Assembly: GCF_900103955.1 (NCBI RefSeq)
Contig: NZ_FNIL01000005.1
Span: forward strand, 124,001 to 188,000
Source: Alkalicoccus daliensis
GTDB taxonomy: Bacteria > Bacillota > Bacilli > Bacillales > Salisediminibacteriaceae
Length of the DNA stretch: 64,000 nucleotides
Reading direction: 5' to 3'
Under the pieces are notes generated by a model. The model ran no database searches, was not told the DNA's origin, and saw only the letters and a program-made list of their open reading frames with translations. Both the position numbers and the translations under genes were made by a program. This document shows, piece by piece, positions 11,593 to 19,504 of this stretch (position 1 is the stretch's first letter; each line of letters opens with the position of its first letter).

Positions 11593-12711
11593 ATGGAAAC
11601 GAAATATAATTACGTAAAAAACCAAATAAAATCAAAGATTCTGCAGGGGTTTATTCAACCGCATCAAAAAGTAGGATCTGAAAATGAACTGATGAAAGAA
11701 TACGGTGTGAGCAGGCATACAGTTCGAAAAGCGATAGATGAGCTTGCGAATGACGGCTGGATTTACAAAAAGCAGGGAGCAGGGACCTTCTGTGCGGATC
11801 GCTCCGCAGACAGAGGTTCCCGGAGCCTGCAGAAAAAGAACATTGCAGTGATTACCACTTATTTTTCGGACTATATTTTCCCAACGATTATTCGCGGGGC
11901 GGAAAGAATGCTGAGTCAAAACGGTTATCAGGTTACTGTATTCAGCACAAATAACGATATAGATCAGGAACGCCGCTGTCTGGAAGCTGTGCTTTCCCAG
12001 GAATTCGATGGTGTAATTATTGAGCCGACGAAAAGCGCGCTGCCAAATCCGAACATTAATTATTATTTAAATATCGAACGTCTTGGTATCCCTTATGTAA
12101 TGATTAATGCTTACTATGAAGAACTGGAGCCTTCCCACGTTATCATGGATGACGTAGAAGGAGGGAGAGTGCAGACAGAGCATTTGTTGGAGCTTGGCCA
12201 CGAACGCATTCTTGGTTTCTTTAAAAATGATGATATTCAGGGTATCAAGCGGATGAAAGGATTTATTAAAGCGCACCGGCAGGCAGGTGTCGTTCTCAGT
12301 CCGCAGAACATTGTTACTTATACCACAGAAACAAAGAATACACTGCCGCAGCAATTGTTCCGGCAAAAGCTGCAGGAAGCAAAAGATGCTCCTACCGCAA
12401 TCGTGTGCTACAACGATCAAATGGCGCTGCAGCTTCTGGATGTCATCCGAGAAATGAATTTGGTGGTGCCGCGTGATATTTCTATCGTAGGCTATGATAA
12501 TTCTTCTCTCTCTGTAGCTTCTGAAGTGAAGCTGACCACAGTAAAACACCCGCAGGAAGAAATGGGAATTGAAGCAGCCAAAACGATTATGAATATTATT
12601 GACGCTAAACAAAACGGAGGAGATTCTCAGGCAATTCAGCCGGTAGTCTTTCCCCCGGAAATGGTGGTCCGTCATTCTACAGATCGAGTGAGTGTAAAAG
12701 AGGTGAAATAA
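11593..12711 (+). CDS. araR: Arabinose-responsive repressor AraR
   Basis: 372 residues with the AraR fusion layout. Residues 1-70 are a GntR winged helix (KEYGVSRHTVRKAIDELANDGW), followed from about residue 85 by a LacI/periplasmic-binding-like effector domain (IAVITTYFSDYIFPTIIRGAE) that binds L-arabinose in the B. subtilis homologue. It is expected to bind the ATACGTAT-type palindromes listed here. GAGGTG precedes the ATG. The stop codon directly abuts the araM start, so the two are co-translated. Confidence 0.93.
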   Translation: METKYNYVKNQIKSKILQGFIQPHQKVGSENELMKEYGVSRHTVRKAIDELANDGWIYKKQGAGTFCADRSADRGSRSLQKKNIAVITTYFSDYIFPTIIRGAERMLSQNGYQVTVFSTNNDIDQERRCLEAVLSQEFDGVIIEPTKSALPNPNINYYLNIERLGIPYVMINAYYEELEPSHVIMDDVEGGRVQTEHLLELGHERILGFFKNDDIQGIKRMKGFIKAHRQAGVVLSPQNIVTYTTETKNTLPQQLFRQKLQEAKDAPTAIVCYNDQMALQLLDVIREMNLVVPRDISIVGYDNSSLSVASEVKLTTVKHPQEEMGIEAAKTIMNIIDAKQNGGDSQAIQPVVFPPEMVVRHSTDRVSVKEVK

Positions 12712-13887
12712 ATGCAGTCTTTTCATGAATGGTACAATCAGCATAAAAACAATTGTACATGCGGCAGAGAGCATGAGCCTCTTCCTACAGAAGTATTTGA
12801 AATCGGCAGCGGAATTCTGGAAAAGCTGCCGCCGTTTTTAAATAAGAAGCAGCTTTCCCGCCCTCACGTGGTTTATGATAAACATACAAAAAAAGCAGCA
12901 GGAGAAGCGGTGGAAACTCTTTTAGATAAAGCAGGAATCAATTATACCGTTTCCCTGGTACCGGAAAATGAACAGGAAGATGTGCTGGCAGATGAACATG
13001 CGATTATGCATGTGCTCGTGGAGGCGCCTGCAGAGGCGGATTGTATGATTGCTGTGGGTGCAGGGACACTGCACGACATTACCCGCTTTGCAAGCTATAA
13101 GATGGGGATTCCTTTTCTCTCTGTACCGACTGCACCTTCTGTAGACGGATTTAATTCAAAAGGCGCTCCGATTGTAATGAATAAAGTGAAAAAGACGTAT
13201 CAGACACAGGCTCCTATTGGACTTTTTGCCGAAATAGACATTCTCGTGGAGGCGCCGCAGGCAATGGTGGCTGCAGGATTTGCAGATATGCTTGGTAAAT
13301 ATACTTCGCTTGCTGACTGGAAATTCAGCAGACTAACTGCAGATGAGCCTTTTTGTGATGCTTCCTATCATATGACAAAAGAGGCGCTGGAAAACTGTGT
13401 AAACCATGCGGAAAAAATAGCAGTACGGGATGCAGCTGGAATGGAGTATTTAATTGCAGCGCTGATTCAGTCTGGTATGGCAATGTCACTGTTTGGACAT
13501 TCCCACCCGGCTTCTGCAGCGGAACACCACCTTTCTCATTTCTGGGAAATGAAGTTCTTGAAAGAGGACCGTAAGCAGCTCCTGCACGGGGAAAAAGTCG
13601 GCGCAGCATGTGGTATTATTGCGGAGCATTATCATAATAATAAGCAGTGGATTATAGATAACAGCCCTGCAAAAGAGCAAAACAGTGTGGCTGATATCCT
13701 CGAGGAAATTCCTTCAGGGGAAGAAGTACGCCGTATTTTAAAGCTTGTCGGCGGAAAAACTACGGCAGAGGAACTTGGAATTGCGCAGTCCTGGGTGGAA
13801 GAAGGGCTGCAGGAAGCACATCATATCCGGGATCGGCATACCATGCTGCGGTTATTGAATGAACAAAAAAGAGCTTCCAATACATAA
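12712..13887 (+). CDS. araM: AraM, sn-glycerol-1-phosphate dehydrogenase family
   Basis: 391 residues, NAD(P)-dependent dehydroquinate-synthase-like fold. Motifs: VGAGTLHDITRF (nucleotide binding), FLSVPTAPSVDGFNSKGAP and the metal-binding His-rich GHSHPASAAEHHLSHFWEM. B. subtilis AraM (EgsA) reduces dihydroxyacetone phosphate to glycerol 1-phosphate, used for archaeal-type lipids made with PcrB. It lies in the ara operon there as well. Here it starts on the base after the araR stop codon, with the ribosome site inside araR. Its link to arabinose use remains unexplained. Confidence 0.88.
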   Translation: MQSFHEWYNQHKNNCTCGREHEPLPTEVFEIGSGILEKLPPFLNKKQLSRPHVVYDKHTKKAAGEAVETLLDKAGINYTVSLVPENEQEDVLADEHAIMHVLVEAPAEADCMIAVGAGTLHDITRFASYKMGIPFLSVPTAPSVDGFNSKGAPIVMNKVKKTYQTQAPIGLFAEIDILVEAPQAMVAAGFADMLGKYTSLADWKFSRLTADEPFCDASYHMTKEALENCVNHAEKIAVRDAAGMEYLIAALIQSGMAMSLFGHSHPASAAEHHLSHFWEMKFLKEDRKQLLHGEKVGAACGIIAEHYHNNKQWIIDNSPAKEQNSVADILEEIPSGEEVRRILKLVGGKTTAEELGIAQSWVEEGLQEAHHIRDRHTMLRLLNEQKRASNT

Positions 13888-13931
13888 AAGCAGCAGGCGC
13901 TCAATCAATAGAGCAGCGCCTGCTGCTTTTT
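13886..13931. terminator. Bidirectional terminator between araM and the 13937 gene
   Basis: A 15-bp perfect stem (AAAAGCAGCAGGCGC / GCGCCTGCTGCTTTT) with T-runs on both strands, between convergent genes. Confidence 0.9.
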
Positions 13932-13936
13932 CAGCT

Positions 13937-14848
13937 TTAAAGAGCGTAGGTAATAGAAGTAGACTGCACTGTTTCCGCATACCTTTTTAAGGTTTCTATG
14001 CCGACAGCTGCCCGGTGTACTTTTTCTTTCGCCTGACTGACCGATACTGCTTCCAGATGGACACCTGAAGGATAAATGTTTGCAGCATTGCGAAGTCCGA
14101 ATTTTAAATATACGGGAGCTGCAATCCTCACAATCTCCGGAAGTTCATAATAGCGGAGAAACCCCCCGAGATTATCAGGAGATTCAATATATAAATCGAG
14201 CGGGGCAAATAATGCTTCTCGAAATGCAGCTATTTTAGGCAGAGTGAGGTCTCCGGGAATATTTAACGTAGTGCCGCCCAATTCCTGCATGATTTTCCCT
14301 GTAACCGGGTTGGGAGGACTCATGAGGGCCGATACTTTTAATACAAGTTCTTTCGGCAGATCGCCGTTCATTTTCGCCTGGTCAATCAGCCAGAGAAGTC
14401 CTTCATCAGCTATTAGAAGACTGCGGATTCCAAGGTCTACTGCGCGGAACACATCTTCCAGGGCGTAGGCAAGCTGGTCCATTCCAGAATGCCTCCATCC
14501 AAGCAGATTCCCGGAATCACTGTACGCACTCCCGCCAATGTCGAAGTTCATTCTCGGACCAATGAAGAGGCAAACTTCTATGCTTTCCTGTCTGCCCATT
14601 TCCACCATATCCGCTATTTCTTTGTCGCTTAACAGCATAATGCCGCTACCCTGAGACACGCGGTTCACTTTTACTCCGAGTTTTTTTGCTTCTGTAATTA
14701 CAGCCTCCATCGTTGCAGCTCCTTCGACAGAGGGAATTTCAATCCGGTATTGTCCGCCGTCGTCAAACGTCTGTGTAGAAGAGATTAAATCATAGCCATC
14801 CTGCACAGGAAACTCCATTTTGTGAAGAAATTCTCTTGCTCTAAGCAT
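13937..14848 (-). CDS. Uncharacterised barrel-like protein (possibly U32-peptidase-like), sugar-acid locus
   Basis: About 303 residues, soluble, no signal peptide. I do not recognise it with certainty. Alternating beta/alpha segments (KLGVKVNRVSQGSGIMLLSD, VDLGIRSLLIADEGLLWLI, APVYLKFGLRNAANIYPSG) suggest a TIM barrel, loosely like peptidase family U32 annotations. I start at 14848, where GGTGATC lies just upstream, rather than the ATG at 14869. It lies in the same direction just downstream of the FadR-type regulator, and opposite an acid-sugar dehydratase and a semialdehyde dehydrogenase. A lyase or dehydratase role in that pathway is possible but unproven. Confidence 0.7.
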   Translation of the reverse strand: MLRAREFLHKMEFPVQDGYDLISSTQTFDDGGQYRIEIPSVEGAATMEAVITEAKKLGVKVNRVSQGSGIMLLSDKEIADMVEMGRQESIEVCLFIGPRMNFDIGGSAYSDSGNLLGWRHSGMDQLAYALEDVFRAVDLGIRSLLIADEGLLWLIDQAKMNGDLPKELVLKVSALMSPPNPVTGKIMQELGGTTLNIPGDLTLPKIAAFREALFAPLDLYIESPDNLGGFLRYYELPEIVRIAAPVYLKFGLRNAANIYPSGVHLEAVSVSQAKEKVHRAAVGIETLKRYAETVQSTSITYAL

Positions 14849-14941
14849 CTTGATCACCAGCCTTTTCATGAGAATAGTAAAGTATGTTTTTATAAAGAAT
14901 AAAATGAGCAGCTTTTGTTTTTTTTACAGCACTTAAGAGAA

Positions 14942-15604
14942 CTAATATTTTAAGTCAGTTAACAGATCAATTATATGTGCTTTCATCAGCCTCCGTGCCT
15001 GGGAAGGGTTTCGGTCATTAATCGCTTTGGCAATAAGGATATGGTAGCTGACTGCTTTTTCATTCTGGGATTTTATGCGCATGGAATGTTTGCGGCTTTC
15101 GTAGAGCAGATCTCCGATAATCGTCACCATTTCCAGCAGGATATCATTTTTAGCGCCTTTCGCAATTAATTCATGGAACTTAATATCTTCGTATAAAAAG
15201 TCTTCTCCTTTTAAAAACTTTTTCTCCATCAAGCGGGCGTACTTCAGTATTTCTTTTAATTCTTCCATCGTTCCATCTTCTGCGACTAAAGCTGCAAGTT
15301 CGGGTTCTATGATCAATCTGGCTCTGGAAAGCTGTTCAATAGAGGATTTCTCTAAAAAATCAAGCTGTTCAGACGGCTTTTCTCCAAGTTCCTGCTCTAC
15401 ATAAGTACCGCGTCCCTGTTCTACTTTTAATATTTTCTGCTGACTGAGAATACGGATGGCTTCCCTTACGGAGGAGGCACCGACTCCCAGATCTTCTGAA
15501 AGCTGCTGAACGGTGGGAATTTTATCTCCGGGCTTCCATTCACCTGCTCTGATTTTTTTCTCTATTGCTTCATATACTACTTGGTAAATTAGCTTCTTTT
15601 TCAT
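14942..15604 (-). CDS. FadR-subfamily GntR transcriptional regulator
   Basis: 220 residues. N-terminal winged helix (GDKIPTVQQLSEDLGVGASSVREAIRIL, residues about 25-55) with the GRGTYV wing, then an all-helical FCD ligand domain from about residue 85. FCD regulators usually sense sugar acids or other organic acids, often with a metal ion. TAAGGTG precedes the ATG. It faces the dehydratase/aldehyde dehydrogenase genes across a 958-bp gap and is a candidate to bind the ATCATATGAT palindrome at 16469. It resembles the regulator of the B. subtilis glucarate locus in type. Confidence 0.85.
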   Translation of the reverse strand: MKKKLIYQVVYEAIEKKIRAGEWKPGDKIPTVQQLSEDLGVGASSVREAIRILSQQKILKVEQGRGTYVEQELGEKPSEQLDFLEKSSIEQLSRARLIIEPELAALVAEDGTMEELKEILKYARLMEKKFLKGEDFLYEDIKFHELIAKGAKNDILLEMVTIIGDLLYESRKHSMRIKSQNEKAVSYHILIAKAINDRNPSQARRLMKAHIIDLLTDLKY

Positions 15605-15825
15605 CTTTAAACACCTTATTTCTAAAAAGTGAACTGCCTGAACTGTTTATGAGGAGTTCCTTTGTTTTCTATAGCTTATCAGCTCTTCGAAAACTTCGCA
15701 CCCGCCCGGCAGGGTCAGTGAAGAGGGGTATCCACTAAAAAAGTTTAATTAAAGGTGAAATAGAGATAGGCATTTTCTAAGAAGACTACCATGAAATCAA
15801 AAGTACAGTGGCTGGTTCTATATGT

Positions 15826-15975
15826 CGCTGCGCTAACGGCGGAGGCTTACTCGAGGGCTTGTCTTCGACTAATTTCTCTATCGCTGCGCGCTTTCGAAAT
15901 GGATTCTCAGACGGCGCTGATCCTCTGAGTGTCCCCGCCTTCGCTTCGCAAAAGCAGAAGTTTTCATTGGCTGTG
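15826..15975 (+). repeat. Dispersed repeat family A, copy A1
   Basis: Shares with A2 the ordered blocks GAGGGCTTG, TCGACTAATT, ATGGATTCTC, CGCTGATCCTCT, CCGCCTTCGCTTCGCA and TTTTCATTG. It has no insertion-sequence genes and no obvious terminal inverted repeats. Confidence 0.75.
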
Positions 15976-16043
15976 GTGAAGCTTTTTGCTTCATGGGCGA
16001 CTACTATGAAAACAAAACTCTTTTTTAAAACAGGAGAGTTCTT

Positions 16044-16197
16044 ATTGCTGCTCTACTTTCGGCGAAGGCTTGCTGGAGGGCTTGTTCTCGACTAATTCTT
16101 CCGAAGTTCTTCTTCGGAAGAATGGATTCTCGAACTTCGCTGATCCTCTCAGCGTCTCCGCCTTCGCTTCGCAGCAGTGGTAATTTTCATTGTCTGT
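16044..16197 (+). repeat. Dispersed repeat family A, copy A2
   Basis: Direct repeat of A1 about 218 bp downstream. Between the two conserved arms it carries a 12-bp-stem hairpin at 16095-16123 (ATTCTTCCGAAG / CTTCGGAAGAAT) that A1 lacks. Confidence 0.75.
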
Positions 16198-16458
16198 GTC
16201 TTTTGCAATACTGCGTTGTTTAAAGAGCGACTGCAGTTCCTTTTTCTTCGATTGCTGCAAGGCTTCATACGATGATCAGTCTCCTGGTTTAACATAATCA
16301 TTAAGAAATGTGATTATTCATCATACTAATTTTTGTTTCAGGAAAGAATTCAGTAGCTGCAAACGCCTCCTTCAGCATTTGTCATGAAGCACAATTGCGG
16401 ATAAATACCACAAAAAACATTAATTTATCAGAAAATTCTTAATTTCATATTTACATCC

Positions 16459-16478
16459 TATAATATTTATCATATGAT
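16459..16478 (+). promoter_or_regulatory. -10 element and palindromic candidate operator of the dehydratase gene
   Basis: TATAAT at 16459-16464 is followed 4 bases later by the perfect 10-bp palindrome ATCATATGAT (16469-16478) over the likely transcription start. The palindrome is a plausible site for the FadR-type regulator. The -35 (TTCTTA near 16436) is weak. Confidence 0.5.
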
Positions 16479-16562
16479 TGCAATATATTAAAAATACATC
16501 AGATGAATTTATCGTATTTGGAAAAATTACAAGCTTACTTAATTTTACTGGGAGGTCCGCAG

Positions 16563-17717
16563 ATGAAAATTACGGATATTAAAACGTACATTGTAGGCAA
16601 CGGATGGAAAAATTGGGTTTTTGTAAAAATGGAAACTGACGAAGGCATTCATGGAATCGGGGAAGCAACGCTTAATGGATTTGGAAAAACTGTTGAAGCG
16701 GCTATACATGAATTAAAGCCATACGTGATAGGGAAAGATCCATTTGATGTAGAAATGCATTCTTTAAAGATGTTCCGGGATGTATTTTCAGATGGGGGAC
16801 AGATTCAAGGCGCCGCACTGTCGGGGATTGAATTCGCATGCTGGGATATTAAAGGGAAAAAGCTTGGAGTGCCGGTGTACAAGCTGCTGGGAGGAAAATG
16901 CCACGATCATCTGCGGGTGTACGCAAATGGGTGGTATACCGGAGAGCGGACTCCTGAAAATTTCTACAGTATGGCAAAAAAAGTAATAGAAAAAGGCTAC
17001 ACTGCTTTAAAATTCGACCCCTTTGGCTCTTCATGGAAGGCAGTGGACAGACAGGATTTTAAATTAGCAATCGATTTAATCGGAGCTGTCAGAGATGCTG
17101 TTGGAGAAGATGTAGATATATTGATTGAAGGACATAATCGTTTCAGTGTTCACACAGCTTTAAGGTTTGCAGAGGAGATGGCCATTTACAGTCCAACCTG
17201 GTTTGAGGCGCCTGTTCCGCCGCAGAGTGTATCTGCAATGATCGAAGTAGCAAAACGGAGTCCTGTTCCAATAGCCTGCGGCGAGGATTATTACTGTAAA
17301 GAACAATTTGCAGAGCTGCTTTCACATAATCAGGTGCATATTATTCAGCTGGAGCCGCAGTTTATGGGTCTGACAGCAGCCAAGCAGGTAGCAGGGATGA
17401 CAAATGCGTTTAACGGGGTAATTGCTCCGCACAGTGCACAGGGCCCGCTGTGCTCTATCGTATGTGCACATTTAAACACGGCAACGCCGAACTTCTTTAT
17501 TCATGAAATATTTGATGATTTTAATGCACCGTGGACGCAGGATATATTAACGCATACCCTGGATGTTAAAGATGGATACATTGAAGTGAGCGATCGTCCG
17601 GGCTGGGGGACAGATTTAAACCTTGAAGAAATCAGCAAACACCCGTACAAGCGGGAAAATTTCCTCGCGCTTTTCAGGGACGGCTGGGAAAAAAGAGAGC
17701 CGGTAGAAAATTTCTAA
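16563..17717 (+). CDS. Enolase-superfamily acid-sugar dehydratase (mandelate racemase/galactonate dehydratase group)
   Basis: 384 residues from the ATG at 16563, which has GGGAGGT 6 bases upstream; the longer frame from 16503 lacks a ribosome site. The barrel shows three metal-ligand glutamates, Glu189 (ILIEGHNRF), Glu215 (WFEAPVP) and Glu241 (CGEDYY), with His191, Lys150 (LKFDPFG) and His290 (APHSAQG) as candidate acid/base residues. Enzymes of this group dehydrate aldonic acids to 2-keto-3-deoxy acids. The substrate is unknown; pairing with the downstream semialdehyde dehydrogenase favours a pentonate or hexarate. Confidence 0.85.
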   Translation: MKITDIKTYIVGNGWKNWVFVKMETDEGIHGIGEATLNGFGKTVEAAIHELKPYVIGKDPFDVEMHSLKMFRDVFSDGGQIQGAALSGIEFACWDIKGKKLGVPVYKLLGGKCHDHLRVYANGWYTGERTPENFYSMAKKVIEKGYTALKFDPFGSSWKAVDRQDFKLAIDLIGAVRDAVGEDVDILIEGHNRFSVHTALRFAEEMAIYSPTWFEAPVPPQSVSAMIEVAKRSPVPIACGEDYYCKEQFAELLSHNQVHIIQLEPQFMGLTAAKQVAGMTNAFNGVIAPHSAQGPLCSIVCAHLNTATPNFFIHEIFDDFNAPWTQDILTHTLDVKDGYIEVSDRPGWGTDLNLEEISKHPYKRENFLALFRDGWEKREPVENF

Positions 17718-17773
17718 ACTTTCTTTCCATTGCAGCAGGAGAAGCTAGAAATAGATAAAAGGAGGAATTAAGT

Positions 17774-19219
17774 GTGGCGGTACAATTAAATTACATTGCT
17801 GGGGAACAGAAAGCTTCCCGATCAGGAGATACAAAGGAAGTGGTGAATCCTGTAAACCAGCAGACAGTGGGTGAAATTCAGCTGTCAAACGAGCAGGACT
17901 TAAATGAAGCAGTAGAAGCAGCCTGGAATGCAAAAAAAGCATGGAAAAAGCTCGCAGGTGCAGAGCGGGGCAGCTATCTGTATAAGGCGGCAGATCTTCT
18001 GGAGCAGAACGTGGACAACATTGCAGAAACAATGACAAAAGAAATGGGAAAAACACTTCCGGAAGCCAAAGGAGAAACAATGCGCGGAGCTGCCATCCTT
18101 CGTTATTACGCTGGAGAGGGCATGAGGAAAACCGGCGATGTTATTCCTTCCACAGACAGCGGAGCTTTTATGTACACGACGCGTGCACCGCTCGGCGTAG
18201 TGGGAGTCATTACTCCGTGGAACTTTCCTGTAGCGATTCCTGTATGGAAAATTGCACCGGCATTAATTTATGGAAATACTGTAGTGTTTAAGCCGGCAAC
18301 GGAAACTGCAGTGACAGCAGGTAAAATCATGGACTGTTTTTACGAAGCGGGACTGCCGGAGGGTGTACTGAATATGGTTACCGGACCGGGCTCGGTAATC
18401 GGCCAGGGGCTTGTAGAACATCCGAAAGTAGCAGGCATTACTTTTACGGGCTCTGATACTACCGGCAAAGGAATTGGCCAGGCGGCTTTTGCAAGAGGGG
18501 CAAAGTATCAGCTTGAAATGGGAGGTAAGAATCCTGTAATTATTGCTGCAGATGCAGATCTGGATAAAGCGGTGGAAGGAACAGTCAGCGGTGCTTTTCG
18601 TTCTACCGGGCAGAAGTGTACAGCTACCAGCAGGGTGCTGATCCACAGCAGCGTGAAAGAAGCGTTTATGCAGAAGCTCTTTACAAGAATGAAGGATATT
18701 AATATTGGAGACGGGCTGCAGGAAGGAGTCTGGATGGGACCCTGCGCATCGGAGGCGCAGATGAACTCCGTACTTGCGTATATTGAAAAAGGTAAAGAAG
18801 AAGGCGCAAAGCTCGTGTATGGCGGAAATCGGTGGACCAGTGGAGAGTATAAAGATGGTTATTTTGTAGAACCGACAGTGTTTGATGAAGTGAAATCTCA
18901 TATGGCGATTGCACAGGAGGAAATATTCGGTCCGGTTATCGGTGTGCTGACATTTGAAAATATAGAAGAAGCATTTGAATTGGCAAATGATACGAATTTT
19001 GGCCTGAGTGCTTCGATTTATACACAAAATATAAGTTCCATGCTTCAATTTATTGAGGATGTAGACGCTGGATTAGTAAGAATTAATGCAGAAACAGCAG
19101 GGGTGGAGCTGCAGGCGCCTTTTGGAGGAATGAAAGACTCCAGTTCCCATTCCCGGGAGCAGGGAGAAGCAGCAAAAGAATTCTTTACTTCTATTAAAAC
19201 AGTGTTTGTAAAAGGGTAG
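17774..19219 (+). CDS. Aldehyde dehydrogenase, alpha-ketoglutarate-semialdehyde dehydrogenase type
   Basis: 481 residues, NAD(P)-dependent ALDH fold. Catalytic residues are Asn150 (TPWNFP), Glu248 (LEMGGKNP) and Cys282 (GQKCTAT). The C-terminal signature [20 protein letters not shown] is typical of 2,5-dioxopentanoate dehydrogenases such as B. subtilis GucD (YcbD) of glucarate use. GTG start with AGGAGG 8 bases upstream, 56 bp after the dehydratase, so probably one operon. It would yield 2-oxoglutarate, the end of a non-phosphorylative pentose or hexarate pathway. The enzyme between dehydratase and dehydrogenase is not recognised here. Confidence 0.87.
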   Translation: MAVQLNYIAGEQKASRSGDTKEVVNPVNQQTVGEIQLSNEQDLNEAVEAAWNAKKAWKKLAGAERGSYLYKAADLLEQNVDNIAETMTKEMGKTLPEAKGETMRGAAILRYYAGEGMRKTGDVIPSTDSGAFMYTTRAPLGVVGVITPWNFPVAIPVWKIAPALIYGNTVVFKPATETAVTAGKIMDCFYEAGLPEGVLNMVTGPGSVIGQGLVEHPKVAGITFTGSDTTGKGIGQAAFARGAKYQLEMGGKNPVIIAADADLDKAVEGTVSGAFRSTGQKCTATSRVLIHSSVKEAFMQKLFTRMKDINIGDGLQEGVWMGPCASEAQMNSVLAYIEKGKEEGAKLVYGGNRWTSGEYKDGYFVEPTVFDEVKSHMAIAQEEIFGPVIGVLTFENIEEAFELANDTNFGLSASIYTQNISSMLQFIEDVDAGLVRINAETAGVELQAPFGGMKDSSSHSREQGEAAKEFFTSIKTVFVKG

Positions 19220-19504
19220 ATTCATTCATTTATTTTACGTTTATATCTGATAAGTATGGGGTCCCAGGTTTGAATAGACTGCGTACCCTAAAGAAAAGCT
19301 AAATTCGGATAAGGCAGAAACGCATTATGTCAGAGGGAGGATTTCCGCACGGCTCGCCTTCCGCTGACGCTGCCTGAATTTTATACTTTGTTTAAGGGGG
19401 TGCGACCCGCTTCTGCCCAAAAGGGCCTGTTAGATTATTTCATTCAGGGTAATATTTTTATTTACCTAAATGTAAGCGCTTTATTAAATTAAGGAGGGGA
19501 AATA
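19220..19504 (+). other. Intergenic region before second binding-protein gene
   Basis: 285 bases. It contains a GC-rich stretch with short inverted repeats (19330-19375) of unknown role and a cre at 19471. I found no ATACGTAT palindrome, in contrast to the other arabinan operons. Confidence 0.5.
19471..19483 (+). promoter_or_regulatory. cre upstream of second binding-protein gene
   Basis: TGTAAGCGCTTTA matches the cre consensus and lies 21 bp before the start codon, indicating CcpA control of this paralogue. Confidence 0.75.

Larger units (their letters stand above)
15605..16562. other. 958-bp intergenic region with two family A repeats
   Basis: No credible gene. The middle is filled by repeat copies A1 and A2, separated by about 70 bp. 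The right end carries the promoter and palindrome of the dehydratase gene. A 95-codon frame at 15808-16095 lies wholly within the repeats and looks spurious. Confidence 0.7.

Noticed and set aside
12067-12774. A 235-codon minus-strand open frame across araR and the araM start
   Set aside because: Shadow of two well-recognised genes on the other strand.
15808-16095. A 95-codon plus-strand frame upstream of the dehydratase gene
   Set aside because: Lies wholly within repeat copies A1/A2; no ribosome site; not conserved between the two copies.
15826-16197. Insertion sequence or CRISPR interpretation of the tandem repeats
   Set aside because: No transposase frame, no clear terminal inverted repeats, and no regular short repeat/spacer pattern.
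18263-19048. A 261-codon minus-strand open frame opposite the semialdehyde dehydrogenase gene
   Set aside because: Shadow of a conserved gene; composition rich in Cys, His and Phe; no supporting start.
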